This document shows, in pieces, positions 41,951 through 51,068 of a DNA stretch of 64,000 bases (position 1 is its first letter; each line of letters opens with the position of its first letter). The notes beneath the pieces are model-generated. The model searched no databases. It saw nothing but the letters and a program-made list of their open reading frames with translations, and was not told where the DNA came from. The translations under genes were made by a program, and so were the position numbers. This stretch comes from Nitrospira sp. (GTDB taxonomy: Bacteria > Nitrospirota > Nitrospiria > Nitrospirales > Nitrospiraceae), in NCBI GenBank assembly GCA_024760545.1, contig CP060501.1, positions 310,001 to 374,000 on the forward strand. Reading direction: 5' to 3'.

Positions 41951-42703
41951 ATGACCATCACTGACAGCGAATCGGCTGATATTCCCACCCCGACGGGGTC
42001 TATGCGAACCTATGTCTTTCGCCCTGTGGCAGGGGGCCGCTATCCGGGACTGATCTTGTACTCCGAGATTTTCCAGGTCACGGGACCTATCCGGCGCATG
42101 GCGGCGATGCTGGCGGGCCATGGCTTCATGGTGGCGGTACCGGAGATTTTCCACGAGCTGGAGCCGGCGGGTACGGTCCTCGTCTACGACGAGGCCGGCG
42201 CGGCACGTGGGAATCGGCATAAGATCACCAAAACTCTGGCGAGCTACGACGGCGATGCGCGCGCGGCGCTGGACTATCTGGCGTCGTCACCGCACTGCAC
42301 GGGCAAGTTGGGCGTGGTGGGCATTTGTATCGGGGGGCATCTGGCGTTTCGCGCGGCGATGCAGCGTGATGTGCTGGCCGCTGCCTGTTTCTACGCGACC
42401 GACATCCACAAGCGCAGCTTGGGGCAGGGCATGCATGACGACAGTTTGGACCGGATCGGCGAGATCGCGGGCGAGTTGCTGATGATCTGGGGCCGGCAGG
42501 ACCCGCACATTCCCCGCGAAGGTCGGGCGCTCATCTACAACGCGCTGAGCGACGCCGGCGCGCATTTCCAGTGGCATGAGTTCAATGCCGTGCACGCCTT
42601 CATGCGCGACGAAGGTCCCCGGTACGATCCCGCCGCGGCCCGGATCGGCTACGACATGGCGTTGGAGTTATTCCACCGTCGGTTGGGCGAAGGGGGAACA
42701 TAA
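41951..42703 (+). CDS. dienelactone hydrolase family protein
   Basis: An alpha/beta-hydrolase of 250 aa. The nucleophile is Cys in VVGICIGGHLAF (G-x-C-x-G-G), with Asp in WGRQDPHIP and His in FNAVHAFMRDEG completing the triad. RYPGLILYSEIFQVTGPIRR is the usual N-terminal block. The substrate is unknown; many such proteins are not true dienelactone hydrolases. It is followed 5 nt later by a small membrane protein gene. Confidence 0.92.
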   Translation: MTITDSESADIPTPTGSMRTYVFRPVAGGRYPGLILYSEIFQVTGPIRRMAAMLAGHGFMVAVPEIFHELEPAGTVLVYDEAGAARGNRHKITKTLASYDGDARAALDYLASSPHCTGKLGVVGICIGGHLAFRAAMQRDVLAAACFYATDIHKRSLGQGMHDDSLDRIGEIAGELLMIWGRQDPHIPREGRALIYNALSDAGAHFQWHEFNAVHAFMRDEGPRYDPAAARIGYDMALELFHRRLGEGGT

Positions 42704-42708
42704 TCTCC

Positions 42709-42939
42709 ATGTCTGGTGGATCCGACTTCAGCTTTTTCGAATCACTGACCGGCGACCACCGCCGCCGGTTCTACGAACGCCATCGGAGGCTTGCGCTGCT
42801 CATGATTGTTATCTTGTTGCTCGCTCCGTTTGCCGGGCTGTACGTGACGGGCCTGCTCGGATCGGTGGTCGGCGTGCTGCTGTCCGTCGCTGCCTACTAT
42901 CTGACGCCCCCTCTCTGGATCATGCTCGATCTCCAATAG
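42709..42939 (+). CDS. small membrane protein
   Basis: A 76 aa protein. After a hydrophilic start (DHRRRFYERHRR) come two membrane helices (LALLMIVILLLAPFAGLYVT and LLGSVVGVLLSVAAYYLTPP). I recognise no family. AGGGGGAAC precedes the ATG and the gene directly follows the hydrolase, so the two are likely co-expressed. Confidence 0.75.
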   Translation: MSGGSDFSFFESLTGDHRRRFYERHRRLALLMIVILLLAPFAGLYVTGLLGSVVGVLLSVAAYYLTPPLWIMLDLQ

Positions 42940-43014
42940 CCTTCTCGTGTCAGATAGGTTCTGGAGGTAAGAAGGTGTCAGGATCTTTCCTCATAATAGC
43001 CACATGCGTGATGC

Positions 43015-44208
43015 ATGAACTTCGCATATGACGTCATTGTCGTCGGTAGTGGACCGGCTGGTGCTCTCGCCGCGTGGAGGCTGGCGAAGGCGGGTGTGGC
43101 AGTCGCCGTGATCGAGAAAGCCGCGTTGCCGCGGTACAAGACGTGCGGCGGCGGGATCGTTGGACGGGCCATGCAGGCGCTTCCTGTGGACATGCGCCAT
43201 GTGATCGAACAGGAATGTCATACTGCTCAGCTGAATGTTCTTCCTCCGGGATTGTCGTTCACCACACGTCGACCGTCTCCCATCGTCTCCATGACGATGC
43301 GGTCTCGGTTTGACGGTACCCTTCTTTCAGCCGCTCAAGCAGCCGGGGCTGTCCTCCACCAACGCTGCGCGCTCGAGGACGTCTCGCTCCACGACGGTGT
43401 CGTTACGGTTGCCACCAACGCGGGCCCGATGCGTGCCAAGTTCGTGGTGGCCGCCGATGGAGCGCTCAGCCCGGTCGCGCGAAAAATGGGTCTCGCCGAT
43501 GGACGCACACTCATTCCGGCGCTCGAGTACGAAGTGACGGTGCCCCATACCCGGTTGGATAGCTTTCACGGCACGGCGAGATTTGATTTTGGATTACTCC
43601 CCCATGGGTACGCGTGGGTCTTTCCCAAGAAGCATCACGTGTCGGTCGGGGTTCTGTCGATGGCACAACGGAGAAGCGACCTCAAGTCCTCGATGGCGCG
43701 CTATCTCGACACGCTCGGCTGTGGTTCCGTCATGTCGATCGAGCCACACGGCTTCGTCATTCCCATCCGGCCCCGCAAAGGACCGTTTGTCGACAAGCGC
43801 GTCGTGTTGGTCGGTGATGCCGCAGGGTTTGCCGACCCCGTCACCGGAGAAGGCATTTCGTTCGCCCTTCAAAGCGGCCTGATGGCAGCACAATCCTTGC
43901 TTGATGGGAATCTTGAAGAGGAGTCGGTCAGAAGCACATACACCAGCGCGCTGGCTGATACGATCCTTCCTGAACTGCGAACCGGACAAGTGCTGGCCCG
44001 GCTGCTGTACCACTTTCCCCGCACACGCTCGTGGGTGTTTTCGCGGCAGGGTCAGCGGCTCTGTGAAGCGGTCACGGACGTGATGACCGGGAAGCGGACC
44101 TATCGAGACCTGGCGTTCAATCCGCGAACTCTGTTCCGGATGCTGTCGCCTCACTCCTTCACGCACTCTGGGTACCGTCCTGCACGGCCGCGCGATGATC
44201 AGGCATGA
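43015..44208 (+). CDS. geranylgeranyl-reductase-family flavoprotein
   Basis: A 397 aa FAD-dependent oxidoreductase. The N-terminal dinucleotide motif is VIVVGSGPAGALAAWRLAKA, followed by the family block YKTCGGGIVGRAM; the second FAD site is VVLVGDAAGFADPVTGEGIS. Family members reduce isoprenoid double bonds in quinones, chlorophyll side chains or archaeal lipids. In this bacterium a menaquinone or other polyprenyl substrate is plausible but unproven. Confidence 0.9.
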   Translation: MNFAYDVIVVGSGPAGALAAWRLAKAGVAVAVIEKAALPRYKTCGGGIVGRAMQALPVDMRHVIEQECHTAQLNVLPPGLSFTTRRPSPIVSMTMRSRFDGTLLSAAQAAGAVLHQRCALEDVSLHDGVVTVATNAGPMRAKFVVAADGALSPVARKMGLADGRTLIPALEYEVTVPHTRLDSFHGTARFDFGLLPHGYAWVFPKKHHVSVGVLSMAQRRSDLKSSMARYLDTLGCGSVMSIEPHGFVIPIRPRKGPFVDKRVVLVGDAAGFADPVTGEGISFALQSGLMAAQSLLDGNLEEESVRSTYTSALADTILPELRTGQVLARLLYHFPRTRSWVFSRQGQRLCEAVTDVMTGKRTYRDLAFNPRTLFRMLSPHSFTHSGYRPARPRDDQA

Positions 44209-44250
44209 CCGTGCAGAACAGGTCCCGGCAGGCTTCTCGTGCCATCGGAA

Positions 44251-44979
44251 TCAGAAGCGAAAGGACACCCCCGCGATGGCGTGATGGGAGTCGTAGGTCG
44301 TTTTGAATGTTTCTGTGGCCGGGGCCGGCGTGGTGTTCTGAAAATCCAATTCGCTGGTGAAATGAGTGAAGCGATATTGTGCGAATGCCCCGATCCGTTT
44401 GGTGATCATGAAGGTCGCTCCGGCGTCGACCTTCACGCCGAGGGACACGTTGGTGGAGCTTTGTCCGCCCGGCTGAACGAACGTGTTCTGGCCTGCATAG
44501 GTAATGAATATGGTCGGCCCGGCGGCGAGAAACGGCTGGACACGCCCATGGACGAATTGTTCGTCTCGAAGGAGCGGGAGCCGCAGACGCAGGACATCAA
44601 AGCCGATTCCCCAAGCCGGCAAGCTCCAATGGGCGGTTTGTACGGTGCTGCCCCCGGTACCGGTCACGCCCACCTGTTGTCCCGTGGGCGTCTTGAGGTG
44701 AAAGAAGAAGACGTCCAACCCGAATCCAAGCCAGTCCATTTTTGGATTGTCCAGCCAGTACCCTCCACGCGCGCCGGCCGTCCAACTATTGTTCACGCCG
44801 AGGTTGTGGTACGTCGTCGTGGTCCCCAACGAGCTCGTGACCGTAAGGTCCGGGCTCGAGGTCACGACTGCCCCGGTGTAGGCATCACCATACCATTCAG
44901 CAGATCCATCGCTTGGATATACGATAAGCCCCGTGCACAGCGCGAGACTCAGAACGCCGATGATCGTTCGACAGGTCAT
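44251..44979 (-). CDS. outer-membrane beta-barrel protein
   Basis: A 242 aa exported protein. The signal peptide is TIIGVLSLALCTGLIVYPSD ending GSA-EW, and the mature part shows barrel-like strands (GARGGYWLDNPKMDWLGFGL, RIGAFAQYRFTHFTSELDF) with a C-terminal GVSFRF, the aromatic end used by the BAM complex. It resembles the barrel at 23864-24523 in size, AEWY start and strand phrasing, so the two may be paralogues. GGGAGAAGCACG precedes the ATG. Confidence 0.87.
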   Translation of the reverse strand: MTCRTIIGVLSLALCTGLIVYPSDGSAEWYGDAYTGAVVTSSPDLTVTSSLGTTTTYHNLGVNNSWTAGARGGYWLDNPKMDWLGFGLDVFFFHLKTPTGQQVGVTGTGGSTVQTAHWSLPAWGIGFDVLRLRLPLLRDEQFVHGRVQPFLAAGPTIFITYAGQNTFVQPGGQSSTNVSLGVKVDAGATFMITKRIGAFAQYRFTHFTSELDFQNTTPAPATETFKTTYDSHHAIAGVSFRF

Positions 44980-45249
44980 GATCGTGCTTCTCCCTGGTGA
45001 ATAAATCTTCTTACCCCCAATTACATACCGGCTGCCGCTTCTTGGCCAGCACTATTCGATTTTTCGAACGTCGCATGTCATGCATGGAACACGGTTTTGG
45101 CCCTCTGTGTTCGAGATGGCTTTCCCATTGAGTCCTCCTGCGGTATCCTATCCTCATCCACAAGCCGGTAGAGGTGCTGACTGAACTGCAAGCTTCTCAC
45201 GCGTGCGCCCCGCATCTTCGGGACATCTTCGAATCGCACAGTTGTCTCC

Positions 45250-46200
45250 GTGCTCGCCCTCTGCATCGGTCTCTGGGGTGGATGCGGCACGGCCCCTGTC
45301 CCTGTTGGTTCCCCCGATCGGGAGCCCAGAACTGCCTTTCAGCGACTCGCCCAGCTGGAGGTGTCTTCCGACCGTCTGTTCCAGGCGGTCGCCGATCAAG
45401 CCGATGTGGCGGGGTTCAGCCATCAGCTTCAGCTCCAGTCTGATCTCGCCGACCCGCTCACCCCCTTCGACATGGAGCGAATCGCGCAGTCGTTTGTGGG
45501 CGCGCTAAAAATTATGCTGTTCGATCTGGCTCCGGCGCACTTCTGGGAGCACCATCTCGCGCAATACTATGTCTCGACGCTGCAGGCCGATGAAGCTCAG
45601 GTGCTGGCCGATGGATATGAGAAGGAGCTTCTTATGGAATCGTCCAGACTGCGGGAACTCCGCCGGGATTTTGTCAACGAGCGTCTGCAGGCCCTGTTAC
45701 CGGCGGCACGAGCCCAGTCACATCTGTTCGAGGTCTCGAGCCCGGCGATGGTGCCCGCTTTTTTGCCGGGCGATCATGTCATCGTGAACACGGCCGCCTA
45801 TCGTGCGGCCCGACCCCGGCGGGGGGATGTCGTCGTCTTCCGTTATCCGGACGATGCGGGACAGCTGTTTCTCCACCGCGTGATCGGGGTTCCCGGTGAT
45901 CGAATCGAGATCCGTAACCAGGTGGTCTCTGTGAACGGTCAGGCATTGGCGGAACCCTACGTCCAACATACGGATACCTCCATCATGGCGGGGAATGTGC
46001 GTGATCACCTTGGGCCGGTGACGGTGCCGCCCGAGTCGTACTTTGTCATGGGGGACAACCGGGAGAACAGTTTGGATAGCCGTTTCTTGGGATCGGTCGG
46101 TGAGAAGTACATGCTTGGACGGGTCGTGTTCATTTACTGGTCGGTGGATGCCACCACGAAGACGCCGCGCTGGGATCGCCTGAATCAGCGGGTGCCGTAA
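45250..46200 (+). CDS. signal peptidase I-like protein lacking both catalytic residues, lipoprotein-like N-terminus
   Basis: Residues about 165-310 are a type I signal peptidase (S26) domain: SSPAMVPAFLPGDHVIVN, RRGDVVVFRYPDD, FLHRVIGVPGDRIEIRNQ and VMGDNRENSLDSRFLG. In active enzymes the first box is S-x-S-M-x-P with the second Ser as nucleophile; here it is Ala. The catalytic Lys (K-R-x-x-G-x-P-G-D) is His. With both replaced, the usual Ser/Lys reaction is excluded. The N-terminal ~150 residues start with a short hydrophobic segment ending GLWGGC (lipobox-like) followed by a helical region, not the membrane anchor of LepB. The GTG at 45250 gives a very short signal; an in-frame CTG at 45181 after AGAGG may be the real start. 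Confidence 0.85.
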   Translation: MLALCIGLWGGCGTAPVPVGSPDREPRTAFQRLAQLEVSSDRLFQAVADQADVAGFSHQLQLQSDLADPLTPFDMERIAQSFVGALKIMLFDLAPAHFWEHHLAQYYVSTLQADEAQVLADGYEKELLMESSRLRELRRDFVNERLQALLPAARAQSHLFEVSSPAMVPAFLPGDHVIVNTAAYRAARPRRGDVVVFRYPDDAGQLFLHRVIGVPGDRIEIRNQVVSVNGQALAEPYVQHTDTSIMAGNVRDHLGPVTVPPESYFVMGDNRENSLDSRFLGSVGEKYMLGRVVFIYWSVDATTKTPRWDRLNQRVP

Positions 46201-46390
46201 CCGCGGTCCGCTATACGACGAATCTTCCCATCTCCCGGCGGCCGTCAGCTTGCGAGGTAGAGGTCAACGTGATAGGAGTTTGCGATTGTCCGATTTCTGA
46301 CCGTGCCGGGTCCGATTATCCAAAGCCCGTGGCTGTTTGAGATGATGTCCAATCCGCGTATGTCGAGAACGTCCCGACAGGAGTTTTAGC

Positions 46391-48721
46391 TTGCTCGGAG
46401 TTTGCGATTCGGTCCTTGCCTTCTCGGCGATGCTGCTCGGCGGCCCCGCCGCCTACGTGATCGTCAGCATCGCCGAACGGATGCGCGCGACGGACCAAAG
46501 CCGTGTCAAGATGCAGTGGCTTGCGATCGGCGCGGTTGCCGCCGGTCTGGAAATGTGGGCCATCCACTTCATCGGCAATTTGGCGTTCTGCCCGCCCATT
46601 CCGGCGGCACAAGACGTCGCGTTCGCCATTATTTCCATCCTGTCCGCCGGCACAGCCGGAGCCGTGGCCATCTATCTGATCAGCACCCATGACGGGAGCG
46701 AGCTCCGGCTCGTGTGCGGCGGCATGATCATGGGCGCGTGCATCATCATGACTCATTTCACCAGCTTGATGGCGATCCATCAGTTGGTGGATCTCAACCA
46801 GGACTGGTCCAGCTTTATCCTGTCGAATGTGGTGATCGTTGGGTTGGGCGTCATGGTTCTTGTGATCGGCGGCTGGAACGCTACGTCCGGGGGCTGGCGG
46901 GTCATGGAAAAGGCGACCGCGATGGGGGTCGCGATATCCGCCGGCCACTTCACCGGGATGGTCCCCGCGTATAGTATGTCTAGCGTGCTGACCGGTAGTC
47001 CGCCCCCGGGGATCGAAGTCGAGCTGCTCGCGGTCGTCGCGGTGTCGCTTTCGACGCTCCTGGCCATCATCGATCGCCATGTGACGATCGCATCACGCCT
47101 GGCGCGAGATAGTCAGGCTCGGATGATCGAGGCCATCGAAAGCGTCCCGCAAGGGTTTTCGCTCTTCGACGTGGACGACCGTCTGGTGATCTGTAACCGC
47201 AAGTACCGCGAGGTGGTGTCACAGCCTGGCGACGAAGTTCAACCCGGCGACTCGTTCGAATCGATCATTCGCCGCATTGCGAAACGGGGCGACATACCGG
47301 CAGCGATCGGGGATGTCGATGCCTGGGTGAAGATGCGCCTCGACATGCACCGCAATCCCCAAGGACCGTACATTCAACACCGGTCCAGTGGAGAGTGGGT
47401 CATGATTAACGAGAGGAAGACACAAGATGGCGGCACAGTTGCGGTGACAACCGACATTACGGCCCTGAAAAACGCGGAACAGGCCGCAGAGGACGCCAAG
47501 GCGCGGTTGGCCGGCTCGTTGGCGTTGGTGAAAGCCGCGAAAGCCCGCATGCAGGAAGAACTGAATGTCGGCCGCGATATTCAGAGGAGCATGCTGCCGC
47601 GCGTCTTTCCGGCCTTTCCGGATCGGAAGGAACTTGAGCTGTATGCCGTTCTTGAGCCGGCCATGGAGGTTGGGGGCGATCTCTACGATTTCTTTATGGT
47701 CGATGACCGCCGGCTCTGTTTCGTGGTCGGCGATGTGTCCGGGAACGGGGTTCCCGCCGCGCTGTTCATGGCGATGACCAAGATCATGGTCAAAACACGG
47801 GCGGCGTCTGATCCGTCTCCAGCCAGCATCGTCACCCATGTGAACGACGCGCTCAGCCAGGACAACGATTCCTGCATGTTTGTGACCTTGTATCTGGGAA
47901 TCTTGAACCTCCGCGACGGCACGCTCGTCACGACGAACGCGGGTCACAATCAGCCCTTGCTGAAGCGACGGAGCGGGCGGTTCGAGTGGCTGACGGCCCA
48001 AGACGGCCCCCTGGTCGGTCCCATGCCGGGCATCGCTTACAAGGAAAGCACGATGCGATTGGGGCCCGGGGATGAGCTGTTCTTGTACACCGACGGGGTC
48101 ACCGAAGCCGATAACAGGAAGCGCGAACTGTTCGGCAACGACCGGTTGAAAATGGTCCTCGACCAATCCGGAAATGTCTCGGTCGTCGATCGCCTCGGTG
48201 CGGTCATGAACGCGGTCAAGACCTTTTCCGGCAACGCGCCGCAGACGGACGATATCACGATGTTGGGGTTGCGGTATCATGGCGTTGTTCCGTCCGAGTT
48301 GCCGGCCGAGGCCTTCCGTCAAACGATGACCAACCAATTGACGGCCATTCCGGACCTGCAGATGGCCTTTGAGCAGTACATCACACAGTGGGAAAGGGCC
48401 AGGCCGCTGATGCCCACCATCAACATGGCACTCGATGACTTGCTCAACAATGTCGTGCAATATGCCTTCCCCAACGATCCGGGAGAGCATCCCATCCAGG
48501 TGGAAGGCGAAGTGCGCGATGGGTACGTCGTACTGACCATTACCGATGACGGCATTCCGTTCAACCCCTTGACGGTCGCGCCTCCGGATCTGTCGCTGCT
48601 GCTGCATGAACGTGAGATCGGGGGATTGGGAATTCACTTGGTGCGCTCCATGTTTGATGTGGTGACGTACCATCGTGCCATAGGACACAACGTCCTGACG
48701 GTGAAAAAAAAGCTGGCATGA
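46391..48721 (+). CDS. MHYT-like / PAS / SpoIIE phosphatase / ATPase regulator
   Basis: A 776 aa membrane regulator of the partner-switching type. Residues 1-230 are a seven-helix MHYT-like sensor with motifs AIHFIG, MTHFTSL and GHFTGM in place of M-H-Y-T. A PAS domain (about 245-360, QGFSLFDVDDRLVICNRKYR) and a short coiled coil follow. The PP2C/SpoIIE domain (about 390-630) has MEVGGDLYDFF, VVGDVSGNGVPAALFMAMTK and TDGVTEADN. A RsbW-like ATPase ends the protein (about 655-775, MALDDLLNNVVQYAFPND, LTITDDGIPF, GGLGIHLVRS). It could dephosphorylate and rephosphorylate STAS antagonists such as the two encoded next. TTG start with AGGAG upstream. Confidence 0.9.
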   Translation: MLGVCDSVLAFSAMLLGGPAAYVIVSIAERMRATDQSRVKMQWLAIGAVAAGLEMWAIHFIGNLAFCPPIPAAQDVAFAIISILSAGTAGAVAIYLISTHDGSELRLVCGGMIMGACIIMTHFTSLMAIHQLVDLNQDWSSFILSNVVIVGLGVMVLVIGGWNATSGGWRVMEKATAMGVAISAGHFTGMVPAYSMSSVLTGSPPPGIEVELLAVVAVSLSTLLAIIDRHVTIASRLARDSQARMIEAIESVPQGFSLFDVDDRLVICNRKYREVVSQPGDEVQPGDSFESIIRRIAKRGDIPAAIGDVDAWVKMRLDMHRNPQGPYIQHRSSGEWVMINERKTQDGGTVAVTTDITALKNAEQAAEDAKARLAGSLALVKAAKARMQEELNVGRDIQRSMLPRVFPAFPDRKELELYAVLEPAMEVGGDLYDFFMVDDRRLCFVVGDVSGNGVPAALFMAMTKIMVKTRAASDPSPASIVTHVNDALSQDNDSCMFVTLYLGILNLRDGTLVTTNAGHNQPLLKRRSGRFEWLTAQDGPLVGPMPGIAYKESTMRLGPGDELFLYTDGVTEADNRKRELFGNDRLKMVLDQSGNVSVVDRLGAVMNAVKTFSGNAPQTDDITMLGLRYHGVVPSELPAEAFRQTMTNQLTAIPDLQMAFEQYITQWERARPLMPTINMALDDLLNNVVQYAFPNDPGEHPIQVEGEVRDGYVVLTITDDGIPFNPLTVAPPDLSLLLHEREIGGLGIHLVRSMFDVVTYHRAIGHNVLTVKKKLA

Positions 48722-48818
48722 GGCGCCGCTCTCATCAGACGCTCCGGCAATATCAGATCAGGACCACCCATCCCGGGAGGTTCCTGCGAGGGTCAAGGAA
48801 GACAGAAGGAGGAGAGAC

Positions 48819-49163
48819 ATGACTGTCGTATCACGTCAGAGCGGTACCGTAATGATCGTCACCCCCCAAGGCCGGTTCGACACCAACGGCGCGCCCGAAG
48901 TTGAGCGTGTCCTGATGGAGCACATTGAACGCGGAGTGAAACAGATTGTGCTCGATCTCTCCAATGTAGAATACGTGTCATCGATCGGATTGCGCGTGAT
49001 TCTCAAAGCCGTGATGGCGATGACCCGAATAGGCGGGAGAGTGGTGCTCTGCGATGGGAACGACCACGTCCGCACGGTGCTCCAGTTGAGTGGGGCGATG
49101 ATCATGGCCCTCCATGCCTCCACGCTGGACGAAGCCATCTTGAAGGTACAAGCGGCCGGCTAA
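48819..49163 (+). CDS. STAS-domain anti-sigma factor antagonist
   Basis: A 114 aa single STAS domain, SpoIIAA/RsbV type. QIVLDLSNVEYVSSIGLRVI holds the phosphorylatable Ser in the YVSSIGLR loop. GGRVVLCDGNDHVRTVLQLS is the following strand-helix unit. It lies 97 nt after the SpoIIE phosphatase gene, its probable partner. AAGGAGGAGAG precedes the ATG. Confidence 0.92.
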   Translation: MTVVSRQSGTVMIVTPQGRFDTNGAPEVERVLMEHIERGVKQIVLDLSNVEYVSSIGLRVILKAVMAMTRIGGRVVLCDGNDHVRTVLQLSGAMIMALHASTLDEAILKVQAAG

Positions 49164-49364
49164 TGCCTCTCCGGGAGGAAACATCCCGGGCATCTCAGGA
49201 CCTCCTCGCTGGGACGAGGTTACCTTTCAGCGTCGTTGATATTATCGGACGATCTGTGGCATAAGCGTTTCCAGCCGTCATGGGCCCGACGGCCTCGGAA
49301 GGGATCATTAAGAGCTTTGCGGTTACGACTAAGGGGAGTTTTCTTACAGTAAAGGAGCGACACA

Positions 49365-49748
49365 ATGGACCAAGGGACTCGACATACGTTGTTGGTGTCT
49401 TCCCATGAGAACGCCGGGATCACGTTCGTCAATATGCACGGCAGCCTCGCGGCCACGACCGCCGAACACGGGACTGAAGAAATGAAAAAGGTCGTCGATG
49501 GCGGCGCGAAGAAGGTCATCGTCAACCTGGCGGATGTCGACTATATCAGCAGCGGAGGCATACGGGTCCTGATGCTGGCGCATAAACAGCTCAACAATGT
49601 TCAGGGTGAGATGAAAATTGCCGCCGCGAAGGGCATGGTCAAGCAAGCCCTTGAGGCAAGCGGCTTCAATCTCCTGAACCGTGTGTACGGAGGCAACATT
49701 CAGCTCTGCAATACGGAAGAGGAGGCAGTGGCCGCCTTCAAAGCATAG
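49365..49748 (+). CDS. STAS-domain anti-sigma factor antagonist, second copy
   Basis: A 127 aa STAS protein. VIVNLADVDYISSGGIRVLM is the Ser-containing signature, and KQLNNVQGEMKIAAAKGMVK the next unit. It differs enough from the first STAS protein to suggest a different kinase or target. About 200 nt separate it from the first STAS gene, so it may have its own promoter. AAAGGAG precedes the ATG. Confidence 0.92.
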   Translation: MDQGTRHTLLVSSHENAGITFVNMHGSLAATTAEHGTEEMKKVVDGGAKKVIVNLADVDYISSGGIRVLMLAHKQLNNVQGEMKIAAAKGMVKQALEASGFNLLNRVYGGNIQLCNTEEEAVAAFKA

Positions 49749-49841
49749 CTGCGTCGCACCACCACCCCGATAGCGGTTGAGCCCAGCGAACACATCTTGG
49801 AATACCATGTCCTGCGCCTATCGTCATCCAGTGAATCCCTG

Positions 49842-50414
49842 ATGGCTTCTCCTTCCGGCACTCCCAGACCAGATTCCTTTACGCAACGCTGCCGCGATCT
49901 TGTGCGTACGTGTACCTATAAAGATATCGTGGGGTGCATCATCTACGCGCCGCCGATCGTCTTCATGATCGGCCCTGCTTCCATCGTCGCCGATGCGCCT
50001 ATCATTGCCATCGTCGTCCAGAGCCTTGTGGGCTTTGCGCTCAGTTGCGTGTTGCACCACATGGGACATCGATTCCTGACGGCAGTGGCGAATGAACCGC
50101 GCAGGGTCTATTTGTCCCGGTCCCGGTGCTTGCCTGGAACGTTCACCTTGACGCAGTTTTTGTGGATGATGGAACTGATCGTCGGCGCGGCGGTATTCAG
50201 CGCGATCCTGGGGAAACGATGCATACAGGCGGGCGACATGGTCGGCCTACTGGGGGGCCTGAGCCTGTTCGGGTTCGCGCTCGTTCTGTATTTTGTTCCC
50301 GTTCATCTGGGGCGGCTGTGGATCAGCCGTCATGATCCGGCCATGACGCTCGTGGGTCCGACTGAAGAGGTCATCAAGACGTCGCTTCCCGGAATACGAT
50401 GGATGTCCAGGTAA
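49842..50414 (+). CDS. integral membrane protein, function unknown
   Basis: A protein of about 190 aa with four likely membrane helices (IVGCIIYAPPIVFMIGPASI, PIIAIVVQSLVGFALSCVLH, TQFLWMMELIVGAAVFSAIL, VGLLGGLSLFGFALVLYFVP). I recognise no family. The frame is open from 49797, but ATG 49842 begins where the hydrophilic N-terminus is more typical; neither start has a strong ribosome-binding site. It follows the STAS genes and nearly overlaps the next lipoprotein gene, so it may belong to that operon. Confidence 0.65.
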   Translation: MASPSGTPRPDSFTQRCRDLVRTCTYKDIVGCIIYAPPIVFMIGPASIVADAPIIAIVVQSLVGFALSCVLHHMGHRFLTAVANEPRRVYLSRSRCLPGTFTLTQFLWMMELIVGAAVFSAILGKRCIQAGDMVGLLGGLSLFGFALVLYFVPVHLGRLWISRHDPAMTLVGPTEEVIKTSLPGIRWMSR

Positions 50415-50422
50415 CCTTCATC

Positions 50423-50857
50423 ATGCCGCAGATTCATGTAAAGGATTCCATCTCTTTGTGCATCCGGCGTTCGCTCCGGTTTGGGGCCGTGGCTCCGATC
50501 GTCCTCTTGATGTTGGGCTGTGCTACGGTGGCGAAGGTGACCAATCTTTCGGATGAGCCCTGCAAGGCCTCGTTCAGCCGCCAGCTCTCATCGGTTCTGA
50601 AGGCCGAGGGGGAAAAGCCTGAGGCGGCGGACGCGCTCGCCACGAAAACCGTCTCGACTCTCACCACGTATGACCTGGGACCGAGGCCCTTCGCCATCGC
50701 GGCACCCTCCGGCACGGATTACCGTTTCTTCGTGGATCGCAAGGGAACAGACTGTGTGCTGACACTGTATGGCCGCCGGAAAGGTTTCGTCTCCTACACC
50801 AACAACTTGACCTACATTGCCACTGAACCGCTTCCTGACTGTACCTGCGCCGACTAA
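50423..50857 (+). CDS. small lipoprotein of unknown function
   Basis: A protein of about 144 aa. The signal GAVAPIVLLMLGC ends in a lipobox (MLGC). The mature part has a strand pair (PFAIAAPSGTDYRFFVDRKG; CVLTLYGRRKGFVSYTNNL) and ends LPDCTCAD. Together with Cys in DEPCKASF it has several cysteines that may form disulfides in the periplasm. No family is recognised. A longer start at 50399 overlaps the upstream gene. Confidence 0.7.
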   Translation: MPQIHVKDSISLCIRRSLRFGAVAPIVLLMLGCATVAKVTNLSDEPCKASFSRQLSSVLKAEGEKPEAADALATKTVSTLTTYDLGPRPFAIAAPSGTDYRFFVDRKGTDCVLTLYGRRKGFVSYTNNLTYIATEPLPDCTCAD

Positions 50858-51068
50858 TTCCCGGTTCTCATTCTTCGCATCACGTGCTGGATTGTCCGGC
50901 GATGGTCAATTTCTTGTTACATGAATGATTTTTCATGTTCTCCTAATCGTGTTTTCATGTTGCTGGATTATAAACAGAGGCCAGAGAGTTGAGGCTGTCG
51001 GCGCTGGAGGCGCTGCGGTCGCAATGCTTGGGCCATCATTTCGGCGGAGAGCACAAGGAGGGGGCACC

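Noticed and set aside
47219-48688. 489-codon frame on the minus strand
   Set aside because: It is antisense to the SpoIIE regulator, which has clear domains throughout. Long antisense frames are common in GC-rich genes.
49171-49189. CCGGGA/TCCCGG hairpin after the first STAS gene
   Set aside because: The stem is only 6 bp with no T-run; too weak to call a terminator.
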